Numbered from the stretch's first letter, positions 10,384 through 19,332 are shown. The stretch is 64,000 nt of DNA from Candidatus Dormiibacterota bacterium (GCA_035544955.1 DASZZN010000008.1:1-64000), one strand, 5' to 3'. Program-made: numbers and translations. The notes: a model not told the origin generated them from the letters alone.

Positions 10384-11145
10384 GTGGACGAGGAGCTAAC
10401 GCGATGGCAGGCTGCCTTTGCCAGGTTGGTTAGCCAAGGCATCCACGCCGAAACAGCTTCGATGTTGGGATCTATACAGGTTCGGGGAACTGTACCTGAC
10501 GGTGAGCCATTCTTCCTTCATAGTCACGGGGACGTCTGGTGGCTAGGCGTAGGCGGCGATGAGCCGGCCTCCGCGCCATATTGGCATTGGATGTTGCGTC
10601 GGCCAACTAAGGTAGCCGTTTCGGCCGAGGAAGGAGTGCTCCATTTCATGGAGCTTTACGAGAAATACTTGAGCGATCGCCACGGCGCACAGGATGCGGA
10701 CACGACTTGGTGGAACCTCCGACACCGGCCGAGGCTTGACGATTCGTTACAACCCAACACCGGTGGGCTCGCGCTTAGCTGGCGTGGTGCCTCGAAAGAG
10801 GCGATTGAAGGCTTGCAGCGTAGCTTTAATCTGCGCTTTCCCGAGGACTACCTGCGATTCATCAGATCCTCCGACGGCGCCGTAGGTGAGGTCGGAAGTG
10901 CTTGGCTCGATATATGGAGCGTTTCCAAAGTTGAGCGCGAAAATGGGACAACCGAACGGGTCCAGGCCCGTGTTGCGTTCGGGTCCGGTGGCGACGGCCG
11001 GCGCTACGTTTTTGGCTCGGGGCCACTGACTAACATCATTGAAATCAGCCGCAAACCCTCACACGTGAAGGAAGTGGTTCGAGGTCGGAGTTTCGCGGAG
11101 TTTTTGAGTTCGCTCGTCATCCATCCGCCAACCGATCCAAGTTGA
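10384..11145 (+). CDS. SUKH (SMI1/KNR4)-like immunity protein for the PIN-tipped RHS toxin
   Basis: 253 aa, no signal peptide, so cytoplasmic. The GTG start at 10384 follows the RHS stop by 22 bases, the usual toxin-immunity spacing. The N-terminal half (about 1-120, with HSHGDVWWLGVGGDE and HWMLRRPTKVAV) resembles no family I can name. The C-terminal half (about 135-245) has the SUKH pattern: an amphipathic start, LRFPEDYLRFIRSSDGA, a WLDIWSV strand and a terminal FAEFLSSLVIHP helix. SUKH proteins bind and neutralise polymorphic toxins; assignment as antidote to the PIN tip rests on position. AT-richer codon use than the metabolic genes suits a mobile cassette. Confidence 0.72.
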   Translation: MDEELTRWQAAFARLVSQGIHAETASMLGSIQVRGTVPDGEPFFLHSHGDVWWLGVGGDEPASAPYWHWMLRRPTKVAVSAEEGVLHFMELYEKYLSDRHGAQDADTTWWNLRHRPRLDDSLQPNTGGLALSWRGASKEAIEGLQRSFNLRFPEDYLRFIRSSDGAVGEVGSAWLDIWSVSKVERENGTTERVQARVAFGSGGDGRRYVFGSGPLTNIIEISRKPSHVKEVVRGRSFAEFLSSLVIHPPTDPS

Positions 11146-11207
11146 GTCGGATTTAGTGGTGTAAATTCCTGGCCCGTTGCGTCGTGACGCCTCCCGTGGT
11201 TGACAGT

Positions 11208-11300
11208 TCAGGCTGCGGATTGCGTTGATCCAAGCGCCTCCTGCCGGACCTCGGCCGGCGTCCGATATTTGAGCGACTGGTGGGGCCGTAGGGCCAGGCG
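11208..11300 (-). pseudogene. 3' remnant of an IS3-type transposase
   Basis: The minus strand reads LRPHQSLKYRTPAEV followed by RQEALGS and a stop at 11208-11210. This is the typical C-terminal end of IS3-group integrase-like transposases (RPHxSLxYxTPAE). Everything upstream of about 11300 is missing and the DDE core is absent, so this is a scar. It sits at the junction between the intact immunity gene and the 5'-truncated SUKH-HEAT copy, so transposition probably caused that truncation. Confidence 0.7.
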
Positions 11301-11399
11301 GTCGACCACGCCATCTCCATCGCCGGACTGAAAATCGCGGGCGCGACAACGCGGGGTCATGCTCCAGCCGAGCATGGAGCGGTCGAAACACTAAAGACG

Positions 11400-11960
11400 C
11401 ACCCGGCCGCTGCATGGCTTCCCCTCTTCCAGGATGACCGTGGTGCGTTGCGAGTCGTGTCACTCCAGGGCAATACTGGCTCCCTTCTATTAGTAGACTT
11501 TGTTGAGCCTCCCGAAACCGTCTTGGAGTTTTCAGACCTACGAGCTATGGCGGCGGCTCTGCTGAAGGGCTGGAAGGCGGGAGCCTACCGGCGCGGCGAT
11601 CATGGCGATGTTTTAGAGGACCCGAGAAAATTGGCTACGCTCTACCGCGAGGGCGACTTCGGCCCGGTCGACATCGATGCTCTACTGCACGATCTGGCCG
11701 ACGGTTTGCCGGAAGTACAAACCCAAGCTCTGGTCCTCGTGCGAACGCGGCTCTACCCCGATGCCGTGCCGGGCCTAATTAGGCTCCTGACGGATGGGTC
11801 CTACCAAGGCAGGCTGTACGCGGCGGAGCTGCTGGGGGACATCGGTGACCGAGCAGCGATTGGTCCGCTCGAGCGCATGGCTGAACTCGATCCTGATCTG
11901 ACCATGAGGGGAATGGCAGTCAGATCGCTCAAAATGCTAGAGGCCTTGCCGGATCGCTAG
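11400..11960 (+). pseudogene. 5'-truncated SUKH-HEAT protein gene (copy 1)
   Basis: Homologous to the copy at 15051-15916. Similarity begins abruptly near 11409 (AWLPLFQDDRGALRVVSLQG), so most of the SUKH domain is gone. The remainder is open to 11960: the end of the SUKH fold (LLLVDFVEPPETVLEFS), a linker, and a HEAT-like helical repeat with PDAVPGLIRLL, GRLYAAELLGDIGDRAAIGPLE and MRGMAVRSLKML. No plausible start codon with a ribosome binding site lies at the truncation, and the IS3-type remnant is immediately upstream. Unlike copy 2, the central TTTT run is intact, so this copy preserves the ancestral frame there. Confidence 0.7.
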
Positions 11961-12151
11961 CGGTCCAACCGGCTTGCGGCCGGAAATAGGTCCAAATAAA
12001 TCGCCCTGGAACTGGTGGACGCTCAGGCGGCGAGCTCGTCCTGTCAAAAATGGTGAGGGTTAGTAATCTGCCTGACCAGCCTTGACCCAAGCTCCCCAAA
12101 GTCGTAAGAGGCAGAATCTTGCAGATTGCCCGCCGTTAGCATGATTAGGAT

Positions 12152-12550
12152 ATGTCTGAACCACCACTAGTAGCCGTCGATTTCAACGCCATGTGGGACC
12201 GTACGCATGTCTCTCTGGGTACGCTTGGCGTCAAGTGGGACCTAGAGCGTCAAGGCATCAAGATTGCGGAGGGACTTCGCTTGCGGGGGTACGACCTCGA
12301 TGTCGACCAAGATGGGAAGCGCGACAACCTCGTCTGCGAGGGGGTGGTTGTGCGCCTGAAAGCTACAGAGCACAACCCTAAATTCGACTGGCTGCTTGCG
12401 ACCGACCGAGTTGGTCACGAGTCAGACTTTCGCGACGATCCGGGCCACTGGGCACATCGCGTCGACTGGCGACACGAAGAGGAGATCCGTCAGCGCTGGC
12501 GCGAACAAAATCCTGGTTCGGATAGTGGACTCACCGCAGAAGGCCCCTAG
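12152..12550 (+). CDS. Small cytoplasmic protein of unknown family in the immunity array
   Basis: 132 aa, ATG start, MSEPPLVAVDFNAMWDRT. I do not recognise the family. It has no signal or membrane segment, is rich in Asp/Arg, and contains RGYDLDVDQDGKRDN (a calcium-loop-like DxDxDGxxD stretch, though inside an otherwise globular sequence) and a Trp-rich C-terminal third (HWAHRVDWRHEEE, RQRWREQ). It lies between two damaged toxin-immunity cassettes and ends about 40 bases before the displaced RHS tip, so an orphan immunity gene is the best guess. Whether it is expressed is unknown; the frame is intact and ends in a normal stop. Confidence 0.5.
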   Translation: MSEPPLVAVDFNAMWDRTHVSLGTLGVKWDLERQGIKIAEGLRLRGYDLDVDQDGKRDNLVCEGVVVRLKATEHNPKFDWLLATDRVGHESDFRDDPGHWAHRVDWRHEEEIRQRWREQNPGSDSGLTAEGP

Positions 12551-12589
12551 TTGTCTGCCCACCACGGTTCCAGGCGGCCGATCGAGATA

Positions 12590-13485
12590 CGTCGGTGGCT
12601 CGTCGACGGCGATCTATCCGCTGGCCGATGCGCTGGGCTCAATCCGCGTCTCGTCAACATCAGCGGCGCATTGGCTGGAGGCAGCGACTACGATGACTTC
12701 GGCGCGGTGCGTTCCCAGACCGGGAGCTCCAGCATCTTTGGATTCAGCGGTGAGCAGACAGATGGCAGCGGCCTGGTCTACCTTCGAGGACGCTATTACG
12801 GGCCCGTCGTCGGGCGCTTCCTATCGGCGGATGACCGTATGCCGAACGGGCCCGGGACACCGGGATACAACCTCTATGGCTACGTCGCGAATAACCCCAC
12901 CACGCTGACCGATCCGAGCGGCCACGCGAGTGGCGTTGAGTACGCGGCTAATGTGGTCACAAAGACGCCGAAGCCATTCTGGTATGACGCGATGTGGGCC
13001 GGGAGGGTTGTGGAGGAAGCCGGACCAATGGCTCCTGGGTATGGGATTTACCTGAAGCTTCTTGCCCTCGGCTTGGCCCTGGCGATCATCCCGTCCGATC
13101 AAGGTCAGTTACGTCAAAGCCCTAGTCCCAAACTTCCACTTGCCCCGCCCAACGCATCACCCACCCCTTCAGGGTCGCCCGAGACTGCCACGCAAACATC
13201 TCCTCTTCAGGCACCTGCGCCGCTGGATACCACGAGTAGAGCTCGGACGGGAGAGCCAGTTTACCGCGTCTACCAATCCCGGGGGGAAACCCGTTCGGAC
13301 TATTCTGGACGCCAGTAGACCCTACGCTTTACGGTCCATCAAAGTACCGGGTGGTCGCCGGCCTTCCCGACGTTCAAGCGTTGGGCAACTGTCTAATCTC
13401 GGGGACGCTCAGGGACACGAATGGCATCATTCCGAGCACGGCGAGACCAATCGGTAAACCGTTCTCCTATAGTCGGAATACTTGA
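12590..13485 (+). pseudogene. Displaced RHS core and toxin tip, broken by two frameshifts
   Basis: Homology to the RHS core starts near 12590 in one frame (STAIYPLADALGSIR). It shifts frame near 12640-12655 and continues LVNISGALAGGSDYDDFG through SGEQTDGSGLVYLRGRYYG to YVANNPTTLTDPSG. A hydrophobic helix ending AIIPSD and a Pro/Ser linker follow, the same layout as the full-length RHS gene. In the second frame the stop is at 13318. A -1 shift at the G6 run (13280-13285) opens a new frame to 13485, reading GNPFGLFWTPVDPTLYG, YRVVAGLPDVQALGN and SGTLRDTNG. With the preceding VYRVYQ this matches a recurrent RHS tip type (VYRV...SWTPVDP...AGLP). No start codon or signal peptide is left, so this is an orphan tip, typical of RHS cassette turnover. 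Confidence 0.75.
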
Positions 13486-13530
13486 TTCCTTTGGCGGTGG
13501 TTCAGGTGCAAGGAGCTCATATCGAAACCC

Positions 13531-14229
13531 TTGATCCTCCCTATGGGGCGACCCGGCCAATCCGCCGAGGACCGTGCCCCAATGCCCCAGCACGCCGACG
13601 ACCGCAATCGGCTCGTAGTGAGAACTGAAAGTGTGAGCTCGCAGTCGTTTTGGCTCGGTGATCGAGATAACATTCCGAACGACTTCGATGGCGTTCTGCG
13701 CACCTGTCAGATTGTTCGCCGTCTCTTAGTTGTGGACGACGATGACAAGCCATACGATGACCGCTACCTGTTGGTGATCGTTGATCCTGCATTTCCGCTC
13801 AAAGACGGTTCCATCGCGCCAGAAATCGCGCTTCTCGAACCAAGTGGGCATTCTGACCTGGGGGGGCTAGACAATGAGCCTGGTGGACAACAGCCATGGT
13901 GGACGGTGTTCATAGCACACGTTGTCGACCGGTCGCGGATCGATGATGGCATCGTTCCACTCCGGGGGCTGATTGCGCAAGCGTCTGGTCAGATCGCATT
14001 GCGCCCGGATCTCTTACCGACCTCTCAGCGAGAGTCTTTTGAGCGAGGGTTAGCATTCTTGCGACGATTCGTCGAACGAGAAGGGCACGCTGCAGTGCCA
14101 TCGGATTACGTCGAGAACGGGTTCCCCCTTGGCCTGTGGGTCGAGAACATTCGCTTGTATACCGCCGAGGGCCTTCCATCTGATCAGGCGCAGGAGTTGA
14201 ATGCACTGCCAGGATGGAGGTGGAACTAG
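13531..14229 (+). CDS. Probable immunity-type protein with a C-terminal helicase-associated (HA) domain
   Basis: Starts about 45 bases after the displaced toxin-tip frame ends, the place expected for its immunity gene. The start is uncertain: TTG 13531, ATG 13543 and ATG 13582 are in frame, with an AAGGAG at 13510-13515. The N-terminal 150 residues (DDRNRLVVRTESVSSQSFWL, YDDRYLLVIVDPAFPLKDGS) form an alpha/beta region I cannot assign. The last 60 residues (FERGLAFLRRFVEREGHAAV, then GFPLGLWVENIR and LNALPGWRW) match the helicase-associated domain, a three-helix module normally repeated at the ends of phage or plasmid helicases. HA plus an unknown domain in an immunity position is unusual. Confidence 0.6.
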   Translation: MILPMGRPGQSAEDRAPMPQHADDRNRLVVRTESVSSQSFWLGDRDNIPNDFDGVLRTCQIVRRLLVVDDDDKPYDDRYLLVIVDPAFPLKDGSIAPEIALLEPSGHSDLGGLDNEPGGQQPWWTVFIAHVVDRSRIDDGIVPLRGLIAQASGQIALRPDLLPTSQRESFERGLAFLRRFVEREGHAAVPSDYVENGFPLGLWVENIRLYTAEGLPSDQAQELNALPGWRWN

Positions 14230-14414
14230 AAAACAGCCCCGACCGGCGATCCGACCCCAGCTGGTCCAAATCGCTTGGAGTGCCGCATCTCAACCACACT
14301 GGAAATGGACCGAACCGTGGGGGCTGGACAATGACGTTATCGATCATCGAGCTGGCAGCAACTACCGAGCCACCCACCCGTGCCTTTTTGACGAAACTGA
14401 TGACTAGCTAATAG

Positions 14415-14870
14415 ATGCTATTCGAAGAAGCCAGCCTACGGATGCGTAGGTACCGTGGTGACAAGGAGCTTGGCGGCGGCGCCACTCAGGCCGACATGAC
14501 GGAGGCCGAGGCTGCGCTTGGCACCACGTTCCCCGAAAGCTACAAGGCATTCCTCCGCGAGTTCGGGTGGGGAGGCGTTGGATCGTGGGAATTGTTCGGC
14601 GTGGGTCGCTCCGTCCCAGAATATCTCAACCTGGTACGGATGACGGGGATGGAACGCACGGTCGCGCACCCGCATATACCGCGAGCCTTGATCCCGATAA
14701 TGAATGACGGTTTTGGCAACCACTACTGCCTGGCTACTGCATCCCTGAATAAGGGTGAGTGCCCAGTGGTTTTTTGGGACCACGAGAAGGATGCGAAACA
14801 AGAGCCCAAGGTGGTTTCACCACAGTTCGACCTCTGGCTGCTTGACCTCTTGCGAGAGTCGGGCATATAG
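14415..14870 (+). CDS. SUKH (SMI1/KNR4) family immunity protein
   Basis: 151 aa and intact, ATG start at 14415. The whole protein is one SUKH domain: a helix with MTEAEAALGTTFPESYKAFL and REFGWGGVGSWELFGV, a central beta region (PRALIPIMNDGFGNHYCLA), then CPVVFWDHEKDAKQEPKVV and a C-terminal helix FDLWLLDLLRE. Length matches single-domain SUKH immunity proteins. No toxin tip lies directly upstream, so it is an orphan immunity gene kept in the array, probably protecting against a toxin no longer encoded here or made by neighbours. Confidence 0.85.
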   Translation: MLFEEASLRMRRYRGDKELGGGATQADMTEAEAALGTTFPESYKAFLREFGWGGVGSWELFGVGRSVPEYLNLVRMTGMERTVAHPHIPRALIPIMNDGFGNHYCLATASLNKGECPVVFWDHEKDAKQEPKVVSPQFDLWLLDLLRESGI

Positions 14871-15050
14871 CCTCCGTCAACCGCAGCATGTGGTACATGT
14901 CTACACGGGGGATGAGGCTGGGTCTCTCCGGCCCCGACCCGATCTCGACCGCCACTCAATGGAGACGCTGGCGGCCTGTTAAGGCAGCGACAAGAGCCAT
15001 CCTTACTTAGACATCGCTCTTTTTATGAGCGGCAGCGATAGGATCGGGTT

Positions 15051-15916
15051 CTGAACAGCGAGGCCTTCGGGCAAATTCTCGTCGATCTCGAAACCGAGTT
15101 GCGCCAGCGCGCGCCAGCGCTCGCTAGAGCCCTCCGCCCAGGACTGACCGGCCCTAAGATTGCGGCGCTTCTCAGTGATTTCCCCTACCAGCTCCCGGAA
15201 CTCGTCAAAATACTCTTCCGCTGGCATGACGGAGCCGACATTGTAGAGGGGCCGTACCGCGCCGAAATGTTTCCGGGCGGTCAGATGCTACCGCTCGATG
15301 TCGGCCTGTCCAAATGGAATCAGGCAATCGAGGGGGACAGACGAGCCGGCCGATCGCTATGGAACCCTGCATGGTTTCCCCTGTTCCAGGATGACCGTGG
15401 TGCGTTGCGAGTCGTGTCGCTCCAGGGCAATAATGGCTCGATTCTATTCGTCGACTTTGTCGAGCTTCCGGAAACCGTAATGGAGTTTCAGACCTAGGCG
15501 ACATGGCCGCGACTCTGCTAAAGCGATGGCAGGCGGGAGCTTATTGGCAGGGTGATCGTGGCGATGTTCTGGAGGACCCGCGAAAGGTGGCGGCGCTCTA
15601 CCGCGAAGCCGACTTCGCCCCGGTCGACATCGACGGTCTACTGCGCGATCTCGCCGACGGTTCGCCCGAGGCGCAAACCCAGGCTCTGGTCCGCATGCGA
15701 ACGCGGCTCTACCCCGATGCCGTACCGGGCCTCATCAGGCTCTTGAAGGGTGGGTCCTACCAAGGTCGGCTCTACGCGGCAGAGCTGCTTGGAGACATCG
15801 GTGACCGAGCAGCGATTGGTCCGCTCAGGCGCACGGCTGAACTCGATCCTGATCTGACCATCAGGGGAATGGCAGTCAGATCGCTCAAAATGCTCGAGTC
15901 TTCCGCGGGTCGCTAG
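15051..15916 (+). pseudogene. SUKH-HEAT protein gene (copy 2), split by a one-base deletion
   Basis: The first part is open from a possible CTG at 15051 (LNSEAFGQILVDLETELRQR) through a SUKH domain (FPYQLPELVKILFRWHDGAD, WFPLFQDDRGALRVVSLQG, ILFVDFVELPETVMEF) to a stop at 15495-15497. Copy 1 has GAGTTTTCAGACCTA where this copy has GAGTTTCAGACCTA: loss of one T creates the stop. The second part, 15503-15916, continues in the ancestral frame with the HEAT-like repeats (GRLYAAELLGDIGDRAAIGP). Apart from that base the two copies remain highly similar, so duplication and decay are recent. Confidence 0.75.
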
Positions 15917-16011
15917 TCGAGGCCAACAGCTCGGACAGCCTTCCCGGGCAGCGGATTAGCCCTTCAAATGGACTGGACGCGGATCGGCCGAATGGAGCGC
16001 CCACGCTGCTA

Positions 16012-16017
16012 TATAAT
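16012..16017 (+). promoter_or_regulatory. Perfect TATAAT -10 element upstream of the first yggT gene
   Basis: TATAAT at 16012-16017 lies in a short AT-rich island with the dyad-like ATGCTATCATGTCTATAGCG. No convincing -35 hexamer sits 16-18 bases upstream. An AAAGGAG ribosome binding site follows shortly before the ATG at 16085. Confidence 0.4.
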
Positions 16018-16084
16018 ATGCTATCATGTCTATAGCGTTTGAGCCACGCTCGGTACCCATCTGCGGGCTCAAAGGAGAATCATC

Positions 16085-16522
16085 ATGGCCGACTCATACG
16101 ATCGCGAAGTCGTCCGACAGGAGACGACGACAGGCGAGCCGGTTCGGCCGGTCGCGCCCGTTACGCCCGTAACGACCTCGTCGACCTCGCGAACGGCTGT
16201 CTACCGCGAGAGCGGCAGCAGCACGCGTGTAATCCAGGCCGTCTGGTGGATCGTCGGTTTCATCGAAGTCCTGATCGCGATTCGCTTGGTGCTCAAGCTA
16301 TTCGGTGCGAATCCGGCGCCGTTTGTCCGCTTCATGTACGACGTGACCTGGCCACTGGTGGCGCCCTTCCACGGCATCTTCAACACCGCTCAGGAAGGCA
16401 AGTCCATTCTCGAGCCGGAGTCGCTGGTCGCGATGGCGATCTATGCCCTGATCGGATGGGGCGTCGTCTCGCTCATCCGGCTCATGTCCCGTCCGCGTTC
16501 GAGCACGACAGTCGTCGACTGA
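16085..16522 (+). CDS. YggT-family membrane protein
   Basis: 145 aa. A soluble Thr/Val/Pro-rich N-terminal 50 residues is followed by two predicted membrane segments: VIQAVWWIVGFIEVLIAIRL and, after the loop FVRFMYDVTWPLVAPFHGIF, a second one around VAMAIYALIGWGVVSLIRLM. The APFHGIFNTA and EPESLVA signatures recur in the two minus-strand paralogues at 19389 and 19806. YggT proteins are small two-segment inner-membrane proteins linked loosely to osmotic shock survival, turgor and cell division; their biochemical role is unknown. A terminator hairpin follows directly, so this is a monocistronic gene. Confidence 0.82.
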   Translation: MADSYDREVVRQETTTGEPVRPVAPVTPVTTSSTSRTAVYRESGSSTRVIQAVWWIVGFIEVLIAIRLVLKLFGANPAPFVRFMYDVTWPLVAPFHGIFNTAQEGKSILEPESLVAMAIYALIGWGVVSLIRLMSRPRSSTTVVD

Positions 16523-16544
16523 CCGGCTGAGTCCGCTGTCTGAA

Positions 16545-16570
16545 GCCGCCCCACGTGGGGCGGCTTTTCT
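16545..16570 (+). terminator. Intrinsic terminator after the first yggT gene
   Basis: GCCGCCCC (16545-16552), a short ACGT-type centre and GGGGCGGC (16557-16564) form a GC-only stem followed by TTTTCTATTT. It lies 23 bases past the stop codon. Confidence 0.9.
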
Positions 16571-16728
16571 ATTTGTGACGTCAACCTGCGTGGTCAATTT
16601 TTCGCGTTGAGTAGCGGCCGCTCCGACATATCGCTCCTCGTTTGGTTTTTCTATTGACACCGCCTCAGGTCCGCGTCATATTCCGATCACATCTTTCGGC
16701 ATTAGCGGGGGTTCGGGGGAGGAAAGTC

Positions 16729-19326
16729 ATGTCAACCAACCATCTATCGTTTGCACGTTCGCGCCTAGCGCGCCGCGTCTTGATCCGCGCGCCCGTGCTC
16801 GCCCTTGGTGCCGCCGTCGTCCTGCTTGCTCAGGTCGGTGCTGGTGCCGCGCCAGGCCGCTCCGTTTCAGCCCTGGGGGCGAAAACCATCCTTCATCCGG
16901 TTGGGCGTGCCCAGGTAACCACGATGCGGACGACAAACTCTTCGGCTCCGGTTCACGCAGGCGTGGTTCCCGTCCGCGCGATGAATCCAGCCGCCCTCGC
17001 TGCGGCAAAGCGCCGCGCCGATGCGGCGGCGATCCACGCCGTACCGACGATTCCCTCTCCAGTTGGACCGGGACCGGCGGCACGGAAGCCGTTGGCGGCG
17101 ATCTTCAATAACGTCAATCAGCCCGGTTTATCGGCTTCCGACGAGGGTAACGGGGTTACCCCGCCGGACACCACGGGCGCGATCGGCCCCAACTTTTACG
17201 TGGAGTTTGTGAACCAATTCGTCGGGGTCTTCAATCGCAGCACGCTGGCCCGCGTCGCCGCGCTTGACCTGGCGAGCTTTGTCGGCGCCCCGTCCGGCCT
17301 CGCCACGACGGATGTGCAGATCCAATGGGATCCGCAGTCGAACCGCTGGATCTATGCGCTCATCGGCTTCCAGACAAGCAACAACTACGTGCTCTTCGGT
17401 TGGACGAAGACCGCCGACCCGAGCAGCCTGCCAGGAGGCTGGTGCCGCTACGGCGTCGGCACCGGGAGCAGCCTGAACGACTATCCCAAGCTAGGGCACG
17501 ACGCCAACTTCATCACGATCGGCGCCAACGTGTCCAGCGACACCGTGCCGACCTACCCCTTCGTCACCGCCAACATCTGGGCGATCCCCAAGCCGCTCGC
17601 CGGCGACACGTCGTGCAGCTCGCCGGTGTCGGCGTGGTACTTCGCGGACGCGACGCACCTCCTGCACAACGCCGATGGCTCGCTGGCCTTCACCCCAGTG
17701 CCGGCCAACACCGCGGACGGATCATCGCCCGGATACATCGTCGGCGCCCACGACGATTCGACCGCGCCACAGTCGAAGGTCATGGTCTGGCATTTCGCCC
17801 CCGGACCGACGTTGGTTGCCGATGGTGACATAACCGTCGGAACGTTCAGCGTTCCGCCGAGCGTGCCCCAACCGGGCACGACCTACCTGCTCGACAGCCT
17901 CGATGGACGCCTGACCCAGGCGGTGCAACTCCGCGACCCGTCGGCCGGAGGCGTCGAGGCGGTCTGGACCCAGCACACTGTGGCCGGGGCAACCGGGCGC
18001 GCCGTGGTCCGCTGGGATGAGTTCGCACCGTCGACGCTTACCGTGCTCCAGGAGGGCGAGATCGGCAGCGCCACGGACCACGTCTTCAACGGTGCGATTT
18101 CGCCGTCGTCTGCCGGCAATGATGCCGGGGTCTTCTACAACCGGGGGAGTGGATCGACGTTGGCCGTGATCGGCGCACAGACCCGAGGGAGTTCGACACC
18201 GCTGGGCCAGATGGACGCCGGTGAAGTCGTCCTTGGGACGAGTGCGACCTTCGACCAGGAGACCCTCTTCCAGGGCAACTGCACGGCTAACCCGTGTCGC
18301 TGGGGTGACTACTCCGGCGCCTCGCCCGACCCGAGCAACGCGGGCGTCGTCTGGGGCAGCAACCAGTTGGCCGGGCCGGCCCTTCTCGGCCTCGCCCAAT
18401 GGACCACGCAGAATTTCGCGATCAGCACCGGCCCGGTGTCGGCGCCCGATTTCAGCATGTCGGTCGCGCCGGCGAGCCAGACCGTCGTGGTCGGAAACCA
18501 AACGAGCTACACCGTCACGATCACGCCGGCCGGCGGTTTCAGCGGCCAGGTGGCCCTGAGCGTTGATGGTCTCCCAGGCGGGGCAAACGGGACGTTCACT
18601 CCTAACCCGGCGACGGGTTCGTCGACCCTCACCGTTACCACCGCGACGACGACGCCGACCGGTACCTATCCCCTGACGGTCAGGGGAGTGAGCGGCACGT
18701 TGAGCCATTCAGCCCCGGCCACGCTGGTGGTGAATGCCGCGCCAGACTTCTCACTGAGCGCCACGCCAGCGAGTGCGTCGGTTGGTGGCAGCGTCACGAG
18801 CACGACCTATGGCGTGACGATCACACCCATCAACGGCTTCAATAGCCCGGTCACGCTGAGCGCGAGTGGGCCGCTGATCGGGGCGCTGGGGACCTTTAGC
18901 CCGAACCCCGCGATTACCTCATCGACACTGACGGTCAGCATCATGTCGAACACGCCGGCCGGTACCTACACCCTGACGCTCACCGGAACCAGCGGCAGCC
19001 TGAGCCATTCGACGACGGTGACACTGGTCGTCAATTCGGACTTCTCGCTCAGTGCCTCGCCGACCAGCCGCACGATCAGACACGGCCGGTCGACAACGTA
19101 CACAATCACCATCAACGCGCTCAATGGCTTCAGAGGGTCAGTCAACCTTGCCGTTGCGGGGCTTCCCTCCGGATCCTCGGGCGGCTTCAGCCCGAATCCG
19201 GCAACGACGTCTTCCGTGCTGACGGTGAACACCGGCGGTGGGACCACCGGCACCTTTACCCTTACGATCAGCGGGACGGGCGGCGGCAAAACGCACACGG
19301 TCACGGTCACGCTCGTCTTGAACTGA
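16729..19326 (+). CDS. Secreted surface protein with a beta-propeller-like N-terminal region and three Ig-like repeats
   Basis: 865 aa from the ATG at 16729, which follows GGGGGAGGAAAG and starts the signal sequence (SRLARRVLIRAPVLALGAAV, cleavage near GAGAAPG). Residues about 130-590 are a Gly/Trp/Asp-rich all-beta region beginning GNGVTPPDTTGAIGP with WCRYGVGTG, YPKLGHDANFITIGAN and CRWGDYSGASPDPSN. This pattern is common in large secreted proteins of soil bacteria and probably folds as a propeller. From about 600 to the end, three repeats of roughly 95 residues each carry a Y-x-V/I-T-I core, GGFSGQV/GFNSPV, an xFxPNPA motif and a TLT tail. Paired Cys in the N-part fit an extracellular location. 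No enzymatic residues are recognised; adhesion or cell-surface interaction is inferred. Confidence 0.6.
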   Translation: MSTNHLSFARSRLARRVLIRAPVLALGAAVVLLAQVGAGAAPGRSVSALGAKTILHPVGRAQVTTMRTTNSSAPVHAGVVPVRAMNPAALAAAKRRADAAAIHAVPTIPSPVGPGPAARKPLAAIFNNVNQPGLSASDEGNGVTPPDTTGAIGPNFYVEFVNQFVGVFNRSTLARVAALDLASFVGAPSGLATTDVQIQWDPQSNRWIYALIGFQTSNNYVLFGWTKTADPSSLPGGWCRYGVGTGSSLNDYPKLGHDANFITIGANVSSDTVPTYPFVTANIWAIPKPLAGDTSCSSPVSAWYFADATHLLHNADGSLAFTPVPANTADGSSPGYIVGAHDDSTAPQSKVMVWHFAPGPTLVADGDITVGTFSVPPSVPQPGTTYLLDSLDGRLTQAVQLRDPSAGGVEAVWTQHTVAGATGRAVVRWDEFAPSTLTVLQEGEIGSATDHVFNGAISPSSAGNDAGVFYNRGSGSTLAVIGAQTRGSSTPLGQMDAGEVVLGTSATFDQETLFQGNCTANPCRWGDYSGASPDPSNAGVVWGSNQLAGPALLGLAQWTTQNFAISTGPVSAPDFSMSVAPASQTVVVGNQTSYTVTITPAGGFSGQVALSVDGLPGGANGTFTPNPATGSSTLTVTTATTTPTGTYPLTVRGVSGTLSHSAPATLVVNAAPDFSLSATPASASVGGSVTSTTYGVTITPINGFNSPVTLSASGPLIGALGTFSPNPAITSSTLTVSIMSNTPAGTYTLTLTGTSGSLSHSTTVTLVVNSDFSLSASPTSRTIRHGRSTTYTITINALNGFRGSVNLAVAGLPSGSSGGFSPNPATTSSVLTVNTGGGTTGTFTLTISGTGGGKTHTVTVTLVLN

Positions 19327-19332
19327 GGACTG

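Noticed and set aside
14230-14414. Small frames between the HA-domain ORF and the SUKH gene
   Set aside because: Two overlapping short frames, neither with a ribosome binding site or family match; probably remnant sequence.
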